Of a stretch of DNA of 64,000 nucleotides, positions 59,801 through 64,000 are shown in pieces. How positions within the stretch are numbered: position 1 is the stretch's first letter; the number at the start of each line of letters is the position of its first letter. Source of the stretch: Platycnemis pennipes (lineage: Eukaryota > Arthropoda > Insecta > Odonata > Platycnemididae); the NCBI GenBank assembly GCA_933228895.1, contig OW121856.1, forward strand, positions 22,585,805 through 22,649,804, in the 5' to 3' direction. A program made the translations under genes and the position numbers. The notes under the pieces were generated by a model, which saw only the letters and a list, made by a program, of their open reading frames with translations, ran no database searches and was not told the origin of the DNA.

Positions 59801-62800
59801 TACCCTGCGAGGCAAAAGCTGTAACACCATTTAATTGTTTTTTTCCATTTCGAGTCGTTGCATCACTTTTACGCTAACTTTGCTTTGAAAAAAATAGTAA
59901 TAAGCATTTTTCTCTCGTAAGACTCCTCCTAATTTAAAAAAATCTTGATATTATATCATGGTATATTTTGGAGGGTAATTAACGTAAAAATATTTTCGTC
60001 ATGAAGTTGGAGTGTTTCTGATTTTGATCAGTGATATCCATTCATAAACATTATTTTCTCCTTTGTCATTATTCATGTAGGCTTTCATATAAATGATATA
60101 GGGGAAGTAATTTTTTTAACATTAATCTTATGGGCTTGAAATTCATTTCTTCTGAAGACTTGAATACCGTTTAAAACGTCTCTCCAACGCACAAAGTCCA
60201 CCTGGGTTTAAATAGTTTCACTAAATACCAGGGCAGTGAGTAAATAATAAATTGAGGTTGGTAACTGGGTAACTGTTATCATTGTCACTATCCTCTATTT
60301 ACATTGACTCAAAAATTTAAGCGGCTCCCCTTCTTCATTGGTAGATGCTTTCTTTTAGTACTTTAACAAGGTCTTTTTTAGATAATTTGGATGAATTCCT
60401 GTAAAATGATAAATTTTCCATGCCACCCTTTTCTGACCAATTTCCTCAATGACAAATTTGAAAAATTGTCGCTTACAACAATAAGACTTTTTGAAGAAAA
60501 ATGCATGAATTCCCTATTTGAATTATTAATAAGGCTTTTTGTAGTTTAATTGATGAATTAATAATTGATCAAGCTCGCATGTAACATGAAACTTCAGAGA
60601 ATCTCCAATATTTTAAACTACTATTATAAATAATTATTCGTGACACATTAATTTCGCTTGTGCTACAGAGGATTTATAAATGTTTGCCTTTATAGAGGTT
60701 TTAAATGAACACAATGAGAAAAACCACATCAAGTAGGAATGAAATCTGTGCCTAAAGTTGATGTAAAGAGGATGTTATTGGATGTAAGGCGAATGTAAGA
60801 GCAGGGTGATAACTTTGAGCCTCAGTAGTAGCACAATGGCTATGATTTATTTTAAAATTTGAATTAGTTATACAGCTAAGAAGGGAAGTTGCATTGAACT
60901 ATCCCTAGCTAATTAAAGGTTGAATATTGTTATTTAAAAAGAACCCTTTTCACTACCTTCCTTGGTAATACAATTTTAACGCATGTCTCGAAGTAATATG
61001 ACAACTTTTGCATTCCGGCCCCTCATGTCGAGCAGAAGTTCCTTATCTGAGTCAACCTCTGGCAAAAGCAATGGCATGGCGTCTGAGGTGGCGTTTAATA
61101 GTGCGAGTGAAACGCGTTCTCATCTCATTCTCCAGGAATCTACTGTTACCGCAGCCATCCCTCAGGCCGCGCTCACTTTGTCCTTCTCATTAAGGAGTCG
61201 CTCTTTAATGGCTTTCTTCCCACCTTCCAAAAACATCATGCAATGTCGTTTCCATGCCTGAAGGGGGCTGTAATTCAAGGTGTTGATTAAAGGATGCCTC
61301 CCTCAAGTCTGTGCGTTTCAGCTCAGATGTTTAATGCTCATACTTTTTAAGGAGATGGTTAACAAGGAAGTAATGTATCAAAAGATGAAACGCCGGTTTA
61401 AAGACCATTGTCTCGACACTTAACATGTAAAAGTTGTGTTTGATTACGGATGTAACTATTTTATGCACCGCAAAAATAGAGATTGATATAGCAATTAATT
61501 ATTTCTCCATGAAAAATCATTGTCTGCTACAATAATACAATTGTTTTTATTTTGAGATTGTGTATTTAGTTTGCGATAAGAGTTTAAGTTTTTCTTTAAT
61601 GTATTTAAGGTAACTTCATATCGATAGTTACTATTGTAATTATGACTTAGTTTCTTAGAATTGAGATGAAAACTCGTCATTATAGCGAAATACGTGTTTT
61701 GGATTACCTCCCGATGTGCAGACTAGGGGATGACTAAAATGTATCAATTGAAATTAAGAGCTGTTTTGGAGATAATTGGATGGCATACCATTGTAGGTCA
61801 TAACTAGAACTGCTTTCTATTGGACTAGACTGGGTGTTTATAATTTTAGTTTAAAGCATCTGTGAAGTGTTTTAATTAATAAGGAGCATTTATCCATAAG
61901 AATCTGCCCTGTCGGCAGAGAGAAAAATTAAAAATTATGTATTTATCACACATCGAGTGATATCTGTTTCGACTAATTGGTGCAAGAGGCAAATGGCATT
62001 CAAAAAAGTTTTTAAATCCCGTACACACACAAAATCAAAACATTTTCACAGGGATTTTGTATGGAGTATTTTTCAGGCATATCCGTTGGAAGTTACTCAC
62101 TGAGTTATCTTAAATTCTTGCCCCAAAGTACATTTGAAATTACATATTTTTGTAAAATCTGCAGTAACAAAAATAGATTAAAGGCTATTGGATATTTAAG
62201 GAACATCATTTTTTGTCAAATTTATTTTCGGACCGGAAATGTATGGCATCCAAAATTAAGTTTGAATGAAAAATGTGTTACGGATGTGCAATCTCATATC
62301 AGTGTTTGTGCCTTTTCGGGGTTCAACATTTAACTTCTACTAGATTGACACAAAATTTTACGATGAACAAGCAAAAACGTTCGTAGAGAGAGCGAAATTG
62401 CATTTTCATCATGTGCAATTCAGTTACTCATGTCACGTGCGGGTGCTTAATCATTTTAATGTCTAATTTTACGTGAGAGAACGTGATCAAAATACGACAA
62501 ACTCTGTGTTAGATTCAATTGCTAACTCAATCAAGAAATGGGGTGTCAATTTCCTTTGGTGGGGGAAAAGGCTTTGTAAATGACACATTTGGTTTGCAGG
62601 TCACTGCTTACGTAATTACCCACGCTAGGTGTTTGATTTCAAAACACATTTTTCTGACGGAAAGATAATTCTGTTGGAGATAGCCGTCATGCGAAATTGC
62701 GGTCAGTCATGTATAACACTCATATGGTGAAATTAATTACGAGATGTCACCTTCCACCAGGATAAAGATTTATTATCTCTTCTTGTGAATATATCTAGGA

Positions 62801-63179
62801 TGAGACAGGATCTAGCGTGATAACCTTGTACTCAGTGTTGTTCATGCAGTCACGGTACGATAGTTACCACACGCCATTCTGGTTTTCCTTCAAGGCAAAT
62901 GCATTGTGTCAACGTTTGAATGCTAACCTTAGGGAGAGAGGTGCTCTTATAAATCACCAAAAATGCTGTCGCCTCATATAACTAAATATGTATTATATGA
63001 AATAAGGGAAACTGATAATGGCTAGGTTTACGCTTAGGCAAGAATATATTGATTGAGTCATAGATTACGTAGCAACATAGTTCTCAAATAAGTGACATGC
63101 ATGTTTATTAATACTATATAATTTTAATTATAATCTACATACTTATCAAAATAGGCAAGCTATATTCAGCTATATTATA
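59801..63179. other. No gene recognised
   Basis: AT-rich unique DNA. A GC-richer patch at 60985-61290 has a 92-codon plus frame (60983-61261), Ser-rich, with no recognised domain. Confidence 0.5.
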
Positions 63180-63189
63180 AAGGTTTCCA

Positions 63190-63524
63190 CGTTGGTTGGT
63201 TGGTTATTCAGGAAGGCGACCAACAGCTGAGGTCATTTGCGCCATTTAGGTTAGGTGGGTAAATGGGTAATTGTAGGAGTTTTAAGGGAACGGAGAAAGG
63301 ATGGAGAGAGAAACCCGGCGTCGGCATTAGCCTACTCTTAACGAAAGGCTCCAAGGAGACCACGTCTTAATGTCCCATCCGACGGACGGAGTACTGAACT
63401 TGAAATGCTATCTACTAGGCACTCAAGGCGGTACCAGTTTTCCACGGAAAAATCTGCCACTGCCGGGAATCGAACCCGGATCCTTGGGATGGGAGGCCAG
63501 TACCCTACACCAACACGATCCCCG
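63190..63524 (-). mobile_element. tRNA-derived SINE, conserved-core family, full-length copy with target duplications
   Basis: The element reads on the minus strand from GGGGATCGTGTTGGTGTAGG (tRNA-like head, from 63524) through an exact B box GGTTCGATTCC (plus-strand 63466-63476). A body follows with GATGGGACATTAAGACGTGG and CCGACGCCGGGTTTCTC, and the end is a short AACC repeat (63192-63203). It is bounded by the 10-bp direct repeat AAGGTTTCCA at 63180-63189 and 63525-63534, the footprint of LINE-mediated insertion. This is the best-preserved of the family's copies in the window (46395, 51937, 54170). Confidence 0.9.
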
Positions 63525-63534
63525 AAGGTTTCCA

Positions 63535-64000
63535 GATTTACTACCTGCACAAGTTCTAATTATCTAGTCTTTATATTTTTTAAATGAGCTTGCACGTATA
63601 TTACCGTCATTTAACTGTTTTATGTAAAATATATAGACCTTAATCAATGGCTGTGCTCTAAACATTTACTAATATTTCCTTCATTTTACTATTATATTCT
63701 CGCTCAAAAATAAATCTGAAATAATTTCATTGGATTTAAATATGTTGCAACATCCTCTCCAGTCGGAATAGATAAAATGCTGATGAATATTTTATACAAA
63801 GCATACTTTTATTTCAATTCTGTGAAACTGTACTTCAACATATATTCAAATATATTCCAACACGTTCTTAATTTTATGCTATAAAAACACACCTCAGCTT
63901 CACGTCATACTAGGCTGATTTGCTATTTTTTCAAAACGAGTCGATGAAAATTTACGGGCAGTTTTGTGAATAGATTCCCAATTGAGGAAAATATTTTCCT
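63535..64000. other. No gene recognised
   Basis: AT-rich unique DNA to the end of the window. Confidence 0.5.

Noticed and set aside
60983..61261. 92-codon Ser-rich frame with ATG
   Set aside because: No domain and no neighbouring exon-like frames; it could be chance in a GC-richer patch.
1..64000. CRISPR array, bacterial operon or prophage
   Set aside because: No spaced identical repeats, no ribosome-binding-site pattern and no packed genes; the DNA is clearly eukaryotic.

Overview
This is eukaryotic, AT-rich nuclear DNA, most likely from an arthropod and probably an insect. The reasons are long gene-free stretches, many decayed non-LTR retrotransposons of the RTE and CR1/L2-Jockey-like types, a piggyBac-type element at a TTAA target, tRNA-derived SINEs, and no bacterial-style gene packing. 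I cannot name the species. I recognise no complete host protein gene, no rRNA and no functional tRNA gene. Nearly all long open frames are either retroelement remnants or by-products of C/T-rich tracts, so the window looks like intergenic DNA or a giant intron.

Positions 11-5748 hold the most structured object, a nested composite. A foldback-type element has two long, nearly identical inverted arms (11-538 and 2488-3017, ending again at 5743-5748). Between the arms lies a decayed CR1-like non-LTR fragment (733-1800). The right arm is split at a TTAA by a piggyBac-like element (3018-5738). That element carries a 160-bp palindrome and a dead RTE retrotransposon (4166-5300). A 32-bp perfect palindrome and an unbroken 84-codon frame sit just inside the left arm.

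From 5.7 to 27 kb the sequence is mostly single copy, with C/T-rich tracts, hairpins, two short tandem duplications (17.2 and 25.1 kb) and tRNA-related SINEs (20.1 and 23.7 kb). From 27 to 44 kb there is a second RTE copy (27.1-28.0 kb, minus), fragments of another RTE-like family (35.8 and 41.2 kb) and two more CR1-like 3' ends (38.9 and 43.3 kb). An unrecognised 109-residue frame lies at 36.4-36.7 kb. From 46 to 64 kb there are several copies of one SINE family (46.4, 51.9, 54.2 and 63.2 kb; the last has clear target-site duplications), a Penelope-like endonuclease remnant (48.3-48.6 kb), and RTE-like RT pseudogenes (49.5, 51.3 and 57.3 kb). A CpG- and GC-rich block at 58.6-59.8 kb carries an NRF-1-like site and is the best candidate for a host promoter.

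The genes do not form a pathway. They are layers of selfish elements. The order of insertion can be read in the first 6 kb, and the remaining copies are 5'-truncated products of target-primed reverse transcription.
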